NCBI GenBank assembly: GCA_902782465.1
Contig: CACZNH010000006.1
Coordinates: 169,824-233,823, forward strand
Source of the DNA: an uncultured Bacteroidales bacterium
GTDB lineage: Bacteria; Bacteroidota; Bacteroidia; Bacteroidales; Muribaculaceae
Direction: 5' to 3'
DNA length: 64,000 nt
Part shown: positions 1 to 8,065 of the stretch, piece by piece
Numbering within the stretch: the stretch's first letter is position 1
Layout: every line of letters starts with the position of its first letter
Program-made: the position numbers and the translations under genes
Notes under the pieces: generated by a model
Told to the model about the DNA's origin: nothing
Seen by the model: only the letters and a program-made list of their open reading frames with translations
The model's database searches: none

Positions 1-706
1 TGCCGTCAACGGTGACGCTCATGTTGGTAATCATCGCATCAGCATCGTCGATGACTAACTGGGCAGTCTCGCCGTAACGGGTCTCTTTGATGAAGGATAT
101 TTCCATGCGACGGATGAAGAAGTGGTCATAGCAGTCCATGTCGAAGATGTTCATCAGGTGCGAGAGGTAGCGCACGGTGTTGACATGGCGATTGAAGTCG
201 CAATCCATATATCCAAAGACGTAGTCCACGGCATGGCCGTCCTCGATGGGACGCAGACGACTCATCGGCTCGATGGGGCAAGGCAGGTCTGAGACATTTT
301 TGCCAATGTAGTCCAACTGGGAAATATCGACACTTGCCCTCGTTTTCATGTCAATCACCATCCAGATGGTGCGGACATAACCCAAAGGATTGCCGTTACC
401 ATCGTCGAGCCGCATGTTGCGCTGCGAGAAGTGGCGGTTGTAGTCCTCAATCCATGTGGTAAGGGTATAGTTCTCGTTGACCTTGGGATAATGGTCCAGT
501 TCGATAGTCACACGTGAGAGCACCCACACCTGGTTGTCCTGGATAAGGCGGGCATAGCCTGCACCCCACGCATTGGCATGGAAAGTGGCGACCTCGATGA
601 TGCGGGTCATCAACAGCGTCAAGGGCATTTCGCCCTGAGGATTGCACTCGCCCGCAGCGAGGTAGTAAGTCTTGGAAAACTGTTTAAGGTTCTTATCAGA
701 GCACAT
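1..706 (-). CDS. Acyl-ACP thioesterase (FatA/FatB type), 3' end outside window
   Basis: Hydrolyses fatty acyl-ACP to release free fatty acid; cytoplasmic. About 235 codons are visible from the ATG at 704-706; the C-terminus lies beyond position 1. The translation starts MCSDKNLKQFSKTYY and carries a double hot-dog thioesterase pattern: an N-terminal half with W-V-L-S-R-V-T-I-E and a second half opening with D-C-D-F-N-R-H-V-N, the N-x-H-x-N type active-site segment of plant and bacterial acyl-ACP thioesterases. The start overlaps the 3' end of aroC by 11 bp, so the two are probably translationally coupled in a ybaK-aroC-thioesterase operon. Family assignment is firm; substrate chain length cannot be read from sequence. 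Confidence 0.85.
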   Translation of the reverse strand, partial: MCSDKNLKQFSKTYYLAAGECNPQGEMPLTLLMTRIIEVATFHANAWGAGYARLIQDNQVWVLSRVTIELDHYPKVNENYTLTTWIEDYNRHFSQRNMRLDDGNGNPLGYVRTIWMVIDMKTRASVDISQLDYIGKNVSDLPCPIEPMSRLRPIEDGHAVDYVFGYMDCDFNRHVNTVRYLSHLMNIFDMDCYDHFFIRRMEISFIKETRYGETAQLVIDDADAMITNMSVTVDG

Positions 707-1682
707 TGGTTTTCTTTATCAAGTAGTTATCTAATATCACAAGTGCCGCCATAGCCTCAACGATGGGCAAGGCTCGCGGCAACACGCATGCATCGTGACG
801 GCCACGGGGGTGCAAAGTCACAGGGTTGCCACTACGGTCAACCGTGGGTAAATCACGCATGAGGGTAGGCACAGGCTTAAAAGCGATGCGCATGACGATG
901 TCCTCACCATTGCTGATACCGCCCTGGATGCCGCCGGAATGGTTGGTTGCGGTGCCGATGGTGCCGTCCTTGCGCTTAACGAAGAGATCCATCACCTCGC
1001 TGCCGCGCTTGGATGCCATCTCGAAGCCGTCACCGTACTCAAAACCGTGTACCGACGGAATGCTCATCATGGCAGCCGCCAGCTGGGCATGGAGTTTGCC
1101 GAAGAGCGGTTCGCCCAGTCCAGCGGGCACGCCCTTGACCATACACTCGATGATGCCGCCCAGGGTATCGCCATCCTTTGCGGCCTCTTGGATTTCGGCC
1201 ACGCCAAGGCGAGGTCCTACGATAGACGACTCAATGGTGATTCCTAAATGATTCAGTGCCTGCAGGGCGATGCCGCCAGCAATGACGCGGGCCACGGTCT
1301 CGCGAGCCGAGGCACGTCCGCCGCCTCGCGGGTCACGGATGCCGTATTTAGCCTCCCAGGTGTAATCGGCGTGGTTGGGACGGTAACAACGGGCGATTTC
1401 CTCATAATCCTCGCTACGGGCATCGGTATTACGCACAATGAAGCCGATGGGCGTGCCCAGCGTCTTGCCTTGCCAGATGCCCGAAAGCACCTCTACCCTA
1501 TCCCGCTCGTCGCGCTGGCTGCTGCCCATGGCCTGCCCCGTGCGACGCTGGTCCACAAAGCGCTGCAAGGCGTCCAAATCGATGTCCACGCCTGCGGGTA
1601 TACCATCCAGCACACCGCCCATAGCGGGGCCGTGCGATTCACCGAAGGTGGTGAGTGTCAATATCTTGCCTATAGTATTCAT
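696..1682 (-). CDS. aroC: Chorismate synthase
   Basis: Converts 5-enolpyruvylshikimate-3-phosphate to chorismate with reduced FMN, the last step of the shikimate pathway. The 328-residue protein has the family signatures in order: G-E-S-H-G near residue 14, R-x-S-A-R-E-T around residues 123-129, and G-R-H-D-A-C near the C-terminus. It is somewhat shorter than the 350-360 residues usual for the family, but both ends look intact, so this is a compact form. The ATG overlaps the ybaK stop in an ATGA arrangement, and the 3' end overlaps the thioesterase start. Confidence 0.96.
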   Translation of the reverse strand: MNTIGKILTLTTFGESHGPAMGGVLDGIPAGVDIDLDALQRFVDQRRTGQAMGSSQRDERDRVEVLSGIWQGKTLGTPIGFIVRNTDARSEDYEEIARCYRPNHADYTWEAKYGIRDPRGGGRASARETVARVIAGGIALQALNHLGITIESSIVGPRLGVAEIQEAAKDGDTLGGIIECMVKGVPAGLGEPLFGKLHAQLAAAMMSIPSVHGFEYGDGFEMASKRGSEVMDLFVKRKDGTIGTATNHSGGIQGGISNGEDIVMRIAFKPVPTLMRDLPTVDRSGNPVTLHPRGRHDACVLPRALPIVEAMAALVILDNYLIKKTNVL

Positions 1683-2170
1683 TCGGTTTTCTCAGCAATC
1701 AGGTCAACAGTCTCGGCTCCCACAAACTCAACAAGTGTTTCGGGATTAATCTTGAACTGTAGTCCGCGCACCCCCGCGCTGACATAGATGTAGTCATACA
1801 AGATGCAGGACTCGTCGATAAAGGTGGGAAACGGCTTTTTCATGCCCACGGGCGAGCAGCCTCCGCGGATGTAGCCCGTGGTTGCCAGCAGTTCCTTCAT
1901 GGGAATGAGGTCCACCTTCTTGTTACCCGATACCTTGGCAGCCTTTTTCAGGTCCACCGCCTCGGCACCAGGGATGACGCAGACAAAATGCCCCGTCTTG
2001 TCGCCCTGTAGCACCAGCGTCTTGAACACCTGCTCGATGTTCTCGCCCAACTGGTCAGCAATGTGCTGCGCACCGAGGTCGGTCTCATCGACCTCATAGG
2101 GTATCAGTTCATACTCTACTGATGCGGCATCCAAGAGGCGCGCAGCATTGGTTTTTTGGATTTTTTTCAT
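1679..2170 (-). CDS. ybaK: YbaK/EbsC family Cys-tRNA(Pro) deacylase
   Basis: Trans-editing enzyme that removes cysteine mischarged onto tRNA(Pro). At 163 residues it has the normal length for a free-standing YbaK domain. Visible hallmarks are the N-terminal helix followed by YEVDETDLGAQHIA, the F-K-T-L-V strand with a catalytic-type lysine, and the G-G-C-S-P-V-G-M-K-K segment typical of YbaK. It is first in a leftward operon with aroC and the thioesterase, transcribed from a -7 box at 2191-2198 about 20 nt upstream. Pairing with aroC has no obvious functional logic. Confidence 0.92.
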   Translation of the reverse strand: MKKIQKTNAARLLDAASVEYELIPYEVDETDLGAQHIADQLGENIEQVFKTLVLQGDKTGHFVCVIPGAEAVDLKKAAKVSGNKKVDLIPMKELLATTGYIRGGCSPVGMKKPFPTFIDESCILYDYIYVSAGVRGLQFKINPETLVEFVGAETVDLIAEKTE

Positions 2171-2176
2171 CGTTTC

Positions 2177-2208
2177 TTGTCTTAATTGCGCAAAGATAGC
2201 TATATTTG
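2177..2208 (+). promoter_or_regulatory. Bacteroidetes-type promoter of the thioredoxin-like gene
   Basis: A -33 TTG at 2177-2179 is followed after 21 nt by a -7 box TATATTTG at 2201-2208. This is close to the known Bacteroidetes spacing and lies about 46 nt before the start codon. Confidence 0.6.
2191..2198 (-). promoter_or_regulatory. -7 box (TATCTTTG) of the ybaK-aroC operon
   Basis: Matches the Bacteroidetes -7 consensus TAnnTTTG. It lies 20 nt before the ybaK ATG and directly abuts the oppositely directed -7 box at 2201-2208, so both promoters share upstream DNA. No clear -33 TTG is seen for this strand. Confidence 0.55.
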
Positions 2209-2254
2209 CCGAGAATTAGACGTATAAACACCAATTAAATAAGATATACAAAAA

Positions 2255-3448
2255 ATGAAAAAGCTTATTCTCGCTGCAACCATCGCTATCGCAGGATGGC
2301 TTAACCTGCAAGCACAGTCGATGCCAACACCCGAAAGGTATAACGCATTTCTTGAGCAAGTCGCAAAACTGGAACAGACGCATGCTGAATTCCTGATGAC
2401 AGCGACAATGGAAACTCTCGCCAAAGACCCCAAAGGCTACCGCCAGATGATGGAACTCGCAGAACGCCGCTTCAGCGATGCCGCCGACTCGTTGCACAAC
2501 GAGGGCCTGTACATGGCAGTGCTCAAACATGCCACCGAGAAATTTGTGCTGAGTGGCAGCGAGAAAGAAAAACAGCGTCTGTTGCTGGAAGGCGCCAAGA
2601 AAAACATGATTGGCACTGTCGCAGCCGACTTTGACTACGTCACCCCCAACGACAAGACCGTTCACCGTTTGAGTGAACTCAATGCCGATTATATCCTCGT
2701 TTATTTCAACAACCCCGACTGTGAGTCGTGCGAGAGAGTCAAGGAGCGCCTCGCCACCAACGAGACCATCAACCGGATGGTGAAGGATAAACAACTCGTT
2801 GTGCTCGGCATCTATCCCTATAACGACGGCAAACTGTGGAAAAAGACCAAATATCCGTCGATGATGATTAACGGCTGGAACCAGAGCGGACAGATTGAAT
2901 ATGCCGAGTTATATGACCTGCCCACCCTGCCCTGTTTCTATCTGCTCGACAAGAGCCACACGGTGCTCATGAAGAACGAGGGCAGCCTCAACAAGGTGGA
3001 AGCTGCGTTGAACAACCCCGAAACATTGCAAACCGCCGGTCCGATGCCTGACCTCGATGAAATCAAGACCATCAAGCCCAGTAAGCCTCAGGCACCTACA
3101 AAAATTATCGCATCGCCCACCGAAAAGAACGTCATAATAAGCGAGCTGATTTTCAAGTACATTCTTGAAAACAAGAGCAAAGAGTTGTATGATAATCTTG
3201 CCGATAACATCAAGTCGCAGACCACTGTCGAAACGTTCGATAACATCCTGACCCAGCTGGAGAGCCAGGCTGGCAAATACATTGACCACGGGCCCTGGGA
3301 GAAACAGCAGATCCAAGGCATGGATGCTTATATGTCGGTCATGAACTTTGAAAAACAACCGTTGAGGCTGATGATTGTTTATGGCAAGGACGGTAAGATT
3401 GCAGGTTTCAACTTCTCACCTATACAGCCAGTTCCTCAAAAAGACTAA
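2255..3448 (+). CDS. Secreted DUF5106-like protein with thioredoxin-like domain
   Basis: Begins with a signal peptide (MKKLILAATIAIAGW, cleaved after LQAQ). Residues about 25-110 are helical and resemble the DUF5106 region often found before thioredoxin folds in Bacteroidales. Residues about 120-250 form a thioredoxin-like domain with the motif D-C-E-S-C and a cis-proline loop (LPTLPCFYLLD). The last ~110 residues resemble a DUF3887-type domain (ISELIFKYILENKSKELYDN). A periplasmic thiol-disulfide role is likely, but the substrate is unknown. The stop overlaps the stop of the convergent TPR gene by 3 bases. Confidence 0.75.
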   Translation: MKKLILAATIAIAGWLNLQAQSMPTPERYNAFLEQVAKLEQTHAEFLMTATMETLAKDPKGYRQMMELAERRFSDAADSLHNEGLYMAVLKHATEKFVLSGSEKEKQRLLLEGAKKNMIGTVAADFDYVTPNDKTVHRLSELNADYILVYFNNPDCESCERVKERLATNETINRMVKDKQLVVLGIYPYNDGKLWKKTKYPSMMINGWNQSGQIEYAELYDLPTLPCFYLLDKSHTVLMKNEGSLNKVEAALNNPETLQTAGPMPDLDEIKTIKPSKPQAPTKIIASPTEKNVIISELIFKYILENKSKELYDNLADNIKSQTTVETFDNILTQLESQAGKYIDHGPWEKQQIQGMDAYMSVMNFEKQPLRLMIVYGKDGKIAGFNFSPIQPVPQKD

Positions 3449-5520
3449 CGGGTCATACGTTTCAGGACATTGTAACTCGGGAGGATACCTAATTCTCCCG
3501 CTTTGCTCAGGTCGTTGATGCCCGATGTCTTGTTACCCAATCTCAAATACATCAAGCCACGGTTGTAATAGGCTTCAGCCAGGTCGGGCTTCAGTTCGAT
3601 TGCTGTCGTGTAGCAGCTGATGGCGCTGGTATAGTCCCCTTGCAGCATATAGACATTGCCCTTATTGAAATGGGCATATACGTTCTTGGGCGACAGCTTG
3701 ATCGCCTGGTCCAGGTCTTTCCTCACCAGGTCCAGCATCATCTCATCCATGTGCTGGCGAGCCTTGGCATCAAGTTCATTGCCGCTCGCGCTATTCTTGT
3801 CACGGGCCTGTGCCATGCGGTACTGCATGTAATGCGCATCGGCACGCAACAAGAACGCCAACATGAAGTTCGGACTCAAGACAATCGCCGAATCGGCATC
3901 CTCGATGGCTGACTCAGGATTCTTGACCAACAGATAATCCAGTCCACGGGCAAAAAGGTCGATGCTGCGCGGCTTGGCGGAGCCCAACAACGAATTATAA
4001 TACTCGATGTCATTGAAATGGCGTTGAATCTCCTCGGCCTGCAACTGCGGGACACCAGGAATGATAGTCAATGTTCCAGGCAGCAATTTCAAGTCGTTGA
4101 TATCCCCCAATTCACGGATGTAGTGTGTCTTGCCGTTCAGTTTATTGTCCTGAGCGTAGTAGGACAACGAGAACATGGGCATCGGCTCCACCTCGATGTT
4201 GTCGTTCTGGACGTGACCACGTTGACGGTTAGCATACTCGGGCTTCACCGGGTCATTGTCGTTCACGGTGAGCAGGGTGTTGAAGCGGTTGATGATTTCC
4301 TCGGCGGTTTCGGGCTCGTCAACGCCACCCTCGAGGGCGCGTTGCTCAGCCTTCTTGATGGCTGCCGTGGCCTCAATCTCGGCAGGATTAAAAGTCGAGA
4401 CGTGTGTCTTGTTGCGGCGGAAAATCGACATGGCCTTCTCCATGTCGGCCTCGCTGCCGCGGATGTCACCCATGCGGCGTTTGGCCTCGCCACGCGCCAT
4501 GTATCCCGCCTCAAACTCCGGGTATTTCTTCAAGATGGCCGTAAAGTCATTGACAGCATTACGGAATTGCCCTGTGCGCATGTGCAACAGCGCGCGGTTG
4601 TAGAGCGCCATGAAGTTGGAGGGGTTGCTCTTGAGCACGAAATCAAAGTCACTGATGGCCTTGTTGTTGTCACCGACCTCGGCACGCAACAGTCCGCGGT
4701 TGAAGTGAGCCTCCTGACTGGCAGGGTCCAAACCGATGGCATAGTCATAGTCGGCCATCGCACCGAAATAGTCGTCGAGGTTGTACTTCATGTAGGCACG
4801 GTTGATGAAAAATCCTGAATAGTGCGGTTCCAACATGATGGCACTGTCCATATCGGCAAGGGCGCGCTCAAAGTCATGATGGCTGCGTGTGTAAATTTCG
4901 GATCGCATGACATAGGCACTCGCATTCTTTTTACTCAGCGCTATGCCACGGTTCAGGTTATCAAGAGCTGCGGTCGTATCCTTGCGGGCCAGGTTCATCT
5001 GAGCCAGGCCGATGTAGGCGCGGTCGTTGCGACGGTCAAGTTGCATCAGGCGGTCGAACGATTCCTGAGCCTCGTCATAGTTCTTAAGAGCCGTCTGGCA
5101 TACGGCACGGTTGAGCAGCATATTCTTGTCCTCGGGCATGAGCTTGAGGCCCTCGTTATAATCCTCGACAGCGCCCTTGAAGTTTCCCATATTTTGACGT
5201 GAAACGCCACGCACCTGATAGGCATCGACGATGAACGGGTTACGCTCAATCGCCATGCCCGCGTCCTGTTCAGCGCCGCGATAGTCCTCCAGGCTGATCT
5301 TTGCCACCGAGCGATAGAAATAGGGCTCAGCCAAGAACGGCTTAGCCTTAATCGCCTGGTTAAAATACTGGATGGCCAGGATATAGTCCTCAAAGTACAA
5401 GGCATTACGCCCGATGGTCACCACCTGGTCAGTGTTGATTTGGGCAAAACACCCCATCGAGGTACAAAACACAGCCAATGCCAGCACCATGCGTCGATAT
5501 ATCGCACTAAATCTCATCAT
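3445..5520 (-). CDS. Secreted TPR-repeat protein
   Basis: About 691 residues starting MMRFSAIYRRMVLALAV, a signal peptide ending at C-F-A-Q. The frame continues upstream to 5589, but that stretch overlaps aguB and precedes the signal peptide, so the ATG at 5518-5520 is preferred. The body is a long run of tetratricopeptide repeats (A-x-x-x-Y-N-R-G/A-L-x-x-x-G-x-x-x-x-A pattern, ten or more copies) in two blocks separated by a non-repeat stretch around residues 385-500. It probably works as a periplasmic or membrane-associated scaffold. It follows aguB by only 2 nt, so it belongs to the aguA-aguB transcript although a link to polyamines is not evident. Confidence 0.85.
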   Translation of the reverse strand: MMRFSAIYRRMVLALAVFCTSMGCFAQINTDQVVTIGRNALYFEDYILAIQYFNQAIKAKPFLAEPYFYRSVAKISLEDYRGAEQDAGMAIERNPFIVDAYQVRGVSRQNMGNFKGAVEDYNEGLKLMPEDKNMLLNRAVCQTALKNYDEAQESFDRLMQLDRRNDRAYIGLAQMNLARKDTTAALDNLNRGIALSKKNASAYVMRSEIYTRSHHDFERALADMDSAIMLEPHYSGFFINRAYMKYNLDDYFGAMADYDYAIGLDPASQEAHFNRGLLRAEVGDNNKAISDFDFVLKSNPSNFMALYNRALLHMRTGQFRNAVNDFTAILKKYPEFEAGYMARGEAKRRMGDIRGSEADMEKAMSIFRRNKTHVSTFNPAEIEATAAIKKAEQRALEGGVDEPETAEEIINRFNTLLTVNDNDPVKPEYANRQRGHVQNDNIEVEPMPMFSLSYYAQDNKLNGKTHYIRELGDINDLKLLPGTLTIIPGVPQLQAEEIQRHFNDIEYYNSLLGSAKPRSIDLFARGLDYLLVKNPESAIEDADSAIVLSPNFMLAFLLRADAHYMQYRMAQARDKNSASGNELDAKARQHMDEMMLDLVRKDLDQAIKLSPKNVYAHFNKGNVYMLQGDYTSAISCYTTAIELKPDLAEAYYNRGLMYLRLGNKTSGINDLSKAGELGILPSYNVLKRMTR

Positions 5521-5522
5521 TG

Positions 5523-6398
5523 TCAATCCAGGAAGCGCTGGTTGAGGTCGGCATAGTGGTCGATGCGGCGGTCGCGCAGGAAGGGCCACCAGCGGCGTAC
5601 CTGCTCGCTGCGCTGCATGTCGATGTCGATGACCTGCAGGTCCTCGGCATCGTTGGGGGCACGGTAAATGAGTTCGCCTTGGGGGCCGGCGACGAAGCTG
5701 CTGCCCCAGAACTGGATGCCGCGAGTCTGTCCCGAGGGGTCAGGCTCGTGCCCTACCCTGTTGACGGTGATGACGGGCAGGCCGTTGGCAACGGCATGAC
5801 CGCGCTGCACGGTGGTCCATGCCTCGCGCTGGCGTTCCTGTTCGTCGGGGGTGTCGCTGCTCTCGTAGCCGATGGCCGTGGGATAAATCAGCATTTGTGC
5901 CCCGCGCATCGCCATAAGGCGTGCGCCCTCGGGGTACCACTGGTCCCAGCACACCATCACGCCAAGGCGTCCCAGCGAGGTGTCGATAGGAATAAAACCC
6001 TGGTCACCCGGGGTGAAATAGAATTTCTCGTAATAGGCGGGGTCGTCGGGGATGTGCATCTTGCGGTACTGGCCTGCCACGCTGCCGTCGGTGTCATAGA
6101 CCACTGCGGTGTTGTGGTAGAGACCCGTGGCGCGTTTCTCGAACATCGAGGTAACGAGTACGATGCCGCACTCGCGGGCCACGGCGGCATACTCTGCAGT
6201 CTCGCTGCCGGGGATTTCCACGGCGAGGTCGAAGTTGTCCACGCTCTCCACCTGGCAGAAGTAGAGCGAGTCGTGCAGCTCTGGCAGGACGACGAGTTGC
6301 GCGCCCATGGCTGCGAGCTGCTTGATTTTATTGATGAGCGACTGGCGGTTGCCCTTGACGTCGCTGGTGTTGCGTTGTTGTATGATACCGATTTTCAT
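5523..6398 (-). CDS. aguB: N-carbamoylputrescine amidase
   Basis: Hydrolyses N-carbamoylputrescine to putrescine, CO2 and ammonia; the second enzyme of the agmatine route. It is a 291-residue nitrilase-fold protein with the full catalytic triad visible: Glu40 (LPELH), Lys113 (RKMHIPDD) and Cys150 (VCWDQWYPE). The C-W-D-Q-W-Y-P-E context is specific for carbamoylputrescine amidases. The preceding gene is aguA, and the start codon is fused to the last unit of a TTTTCAG tandem repeat that also contains the aguA stop. Confidence 0.96.
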   Translation of the reverse strand: MKIGIIQQRNTSDVKGNRQSLINKIKQLAAMGAQLVVLPELHDSLYFCQVESVDNFDLAVEIPGSETAEYAAVARECGIVLVTSMFEKRATGLYHNTAVVYDTDGSVAGQYRKMHIPDDPAYYEKFYFTPGDQGFIPIDTSLGRLGVMVCWDQWYPEGARLMAMRGAQMLIYPTAIGYESSDTPDEQERQREAWTTVQRGHAVANGLPVITVNRVGHEPDPSGQTRGIQFWGSSFVAGPQGELIYRAPNDAEDLQVIDIDMQRSEQVRRWWPFLRDRRIDHYADLNQRFLD

Positions 6399-6426
6399 TT
6401 CAGTTTTCAGTTTTCAGTTTTCAGTT
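6398..6426. repeat. TTTTCAG short tandem repeat between aguA and aguB
   Basis: Four units of a 7-bp repeat (AACTGAA on the coding strand). The repeat encodes the last residues T-E-N and the stop of aguA, and it ends at the ATG of aguB. Related arrays lie at 23616-23649 and 46919-46956. Confidence 0.85.
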
Positions 6427-7460
6427 AGGGAACCCGTGGGGAGTTGCATGGTAGCGCAGTGCAGGGAGCCATGCTGGCAGATGAGGGCGCGGCAATCGAC
6501 AGCGACCACCTTGCGTCCAGGGAAGGCTTGACCAATGAGTTCACATGCCTTGACGTCATTCTCGGGCTGACCATAGACGGGCACCAGCACCTGATGATTG
6601 GTAATCAGGAAGTTGGCGTAGGTTGCCGGCAGGCGGGAGATTTCGTCATAGATGGCATCGGGTAGCGGCAGCTTGATGAGGTGGTAATGGTTGCCGTCCA
6701 CGTCGGTGAATTGCTTGAGTTGCTCTTCCATCTTCATCAGCGGCTCGAAATGCTCATCGCTGGGGTCATCGCATCCCGTGTAGAGGATAACGCCTCCAGG
6801 GGCAAAACGCGCCAGCGTGTCGATGTGGCCGTCTGTGTCGTCACCGGCCAGACTGCCGTGATCCAGCCACAGCATCTTGAGGCATCCCAGGCGGGACAGC
6901 AACACTTGCTCGAGCTGTTCGCGCGTCAGGGCATCGTTGCGGTTGGGCGCCGTCAGGCAGCAAGTGGTCGTCATGACGGTGCCGTTGCCGTCGGTCTCGA
7001 TGGCACCACCTTCCAGCACCAGGTCGCGGCTGTTGATCAGCGGCAGCTTGAAGACGCCTTGCTCGTTCAGGCGTGAGGTGACGAGGTTGTCGCAGTCGGC
7101 GGCGAACTTCATGCCCCAAGCGTTGAAGGTGAAATCAGAAAGCGACAACTTGCCATCATAATAGACGGTAATGGGGCCATAGTCGCGCACCCAGGTGTCG
7201 TTAGTGGGCAGCTCGATGATGTCGATGCGGTTCCAATCCACATCCTGCCCCAGTGCAGTGCGCACGTCATCAGCATCGCTGGCAACAATGACCAGCCGCT
7301 CGTCATCATTGAGGATTGCCCGTGCCATCTCAACGTAACACGCCGTCACCTCGTCGAGCATATAGGCCCAATCGGTGCCGGCATGAGGCCAAGAAATGAT
7401 TACGCCGTCTTGCTTGTCCCATTCAGCAGCAAAACTGCGGTTGCGTTTTGTGGATTGCAT
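6414..7460 (-). CDS. aguA: Agmatine deiminase
   Basis: Converts agmatine to N-carbamoylputrescine and ammonia. The protein is about 348 residues and shows the guanidino-group-modifying fold: N-terminal W-x-x-Q/K-D-G-V-I-I-S-W-P-H, the W-V-R-D-Y-G-P segment, E-G-G-A-I-E, and H-I-D-T-L-A-R-F. The active-site Cys is near the C-terminus in SLHCATMQLP (about Cys335). The frame could begin at a TTG one codon earlier, but the ATG at 7458-7460 is preferred. With aguB it forms a complete agmatine-to-putrescine pathway. No arginine decarboxylase is visible in the window. Confidence 0.96.
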   Translation of the reverse strand: MQSTKRNRSFAAEWDKQDGVIISWPHAGTDWAYMLDEVTACYVEMARAILNDDERLVIVASDADDVRTALGQDVDWNRIDIIELPTNDTWVRDYGPITVYYDGKLSLSDFTFNAWGMKFAADCDNLVTSRLNEQGVFKLPLINSRDLVLEGGAIETDGNGTVMTTTCCLTAPNRNDALTREQLEQVLLSRLGCLKMLWLDHGSLAGDDTDGHIDTLARFAPGGVILYTGCDDPSDEHFEPLMKMEEQLKQFTDVDGNHYHLIKLPLPDAIYDEISRLPATYANFLITNHQVLVPVYGQPENDVKACELIGQAFPGRKVVAVDCRALICQHGSLHCATMQLPTGSLTEN

Positions 7461-7500
7461 CAATAATTTAATCTATATGTGTGATTCAGTAATTCCAGAT

Positions 7501-7740
7501 TTAAATATTGTTACCAAACTCCTGATAGTTGTCCCAATAGGAGTCTTGAGACTCGATAATCTCATTGATAAAATCGCGATAACCGTCCTTGACGTTGTAA
7601 CCGTTCTCCTCGCACCAGATGGCATAATCCTTACTAAACTCCTCGTCGGTGCGCACCACACGGTCAAACTCCTCGTCCAGTTCAGGCGTGTTACTGAAAC
7701 GGTCCAGCAGCTCACGCAAATAATCTGAAATATCGTTCAT
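7501..7740 (-). CDS. Small acidic protein of unknown function
   Basis: 79 residues (MNDISDYLRELLDRF...), strongly acidic and rich in aromatic residues, with no signal peptide or membrane segment. The amino-acid composition looks like a genuine soluble protein, whereas the overlapping frame at 7473-7715 does not. It lies 40 nt upstream of aguA on the same strand and could share its transcript. I do not recognise a family. Confidence 0.6.
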   Translation of the reverse strand: MNDISDYLRELLDRFSNTPELDEEFDRVVRTDEEFSKDYAIWCEENGYNVKDGYRDFINEIIESQDSYWDNYQEFGNNI

Positions 7741-8065
7741 ATCTTGTTTTTCAATTAGTTACAAAACTCCATTGCCGAGTTCTGATGGTTTATACTTGTT
7801 TCTATGGTTTTGATGTTCAAATTTAGCACTATTTTTTGACATAACACACAATCAAAAGTTAAAAAAACTATATACTATTATTATTGGTGGTGGGCGTTCG
7901 GCTTTAGGCATTAGGGAGTGAGAATATTATAAGGTGTTAAAATATTGATGGACTTTGAAACGTTTATCTCATAAAGAAGTATTACCTTTGCGTCACAATT
8001 AGGGGGAACACGCATTCCCCTGCCAATAAACAACTGACAGCATCAAAAAAGAAAACCTCACAACC
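7741..8065. other. Intergenic region, divergent
   Basis: 325 bp between divergent genes, AT-rich. It contains the -7 box at 7983-7990 for the rightward DUF4836 gene. Otherwise I see no gene, repeat or hairpin of note. Confidence 0.6.
7983..7990 (+). promoter_or_regulatory. -7 box (TACCTTTG) of the DUF4836 gene
   Basis: Exact match to TAnnTTTG, followed by a leader of about 70 nt. A TTTG at 7954-7957 may serve as the -33 element, although the 25-nt spacing is long. Confidence 0.5.

Noticed and set aside
5521-5589. N-terminal extension of the TPR protein
   Set aside because: Overlaps the aguB coding region and puts a Pro/Arg-rich stretch ahead of the signal peptide.
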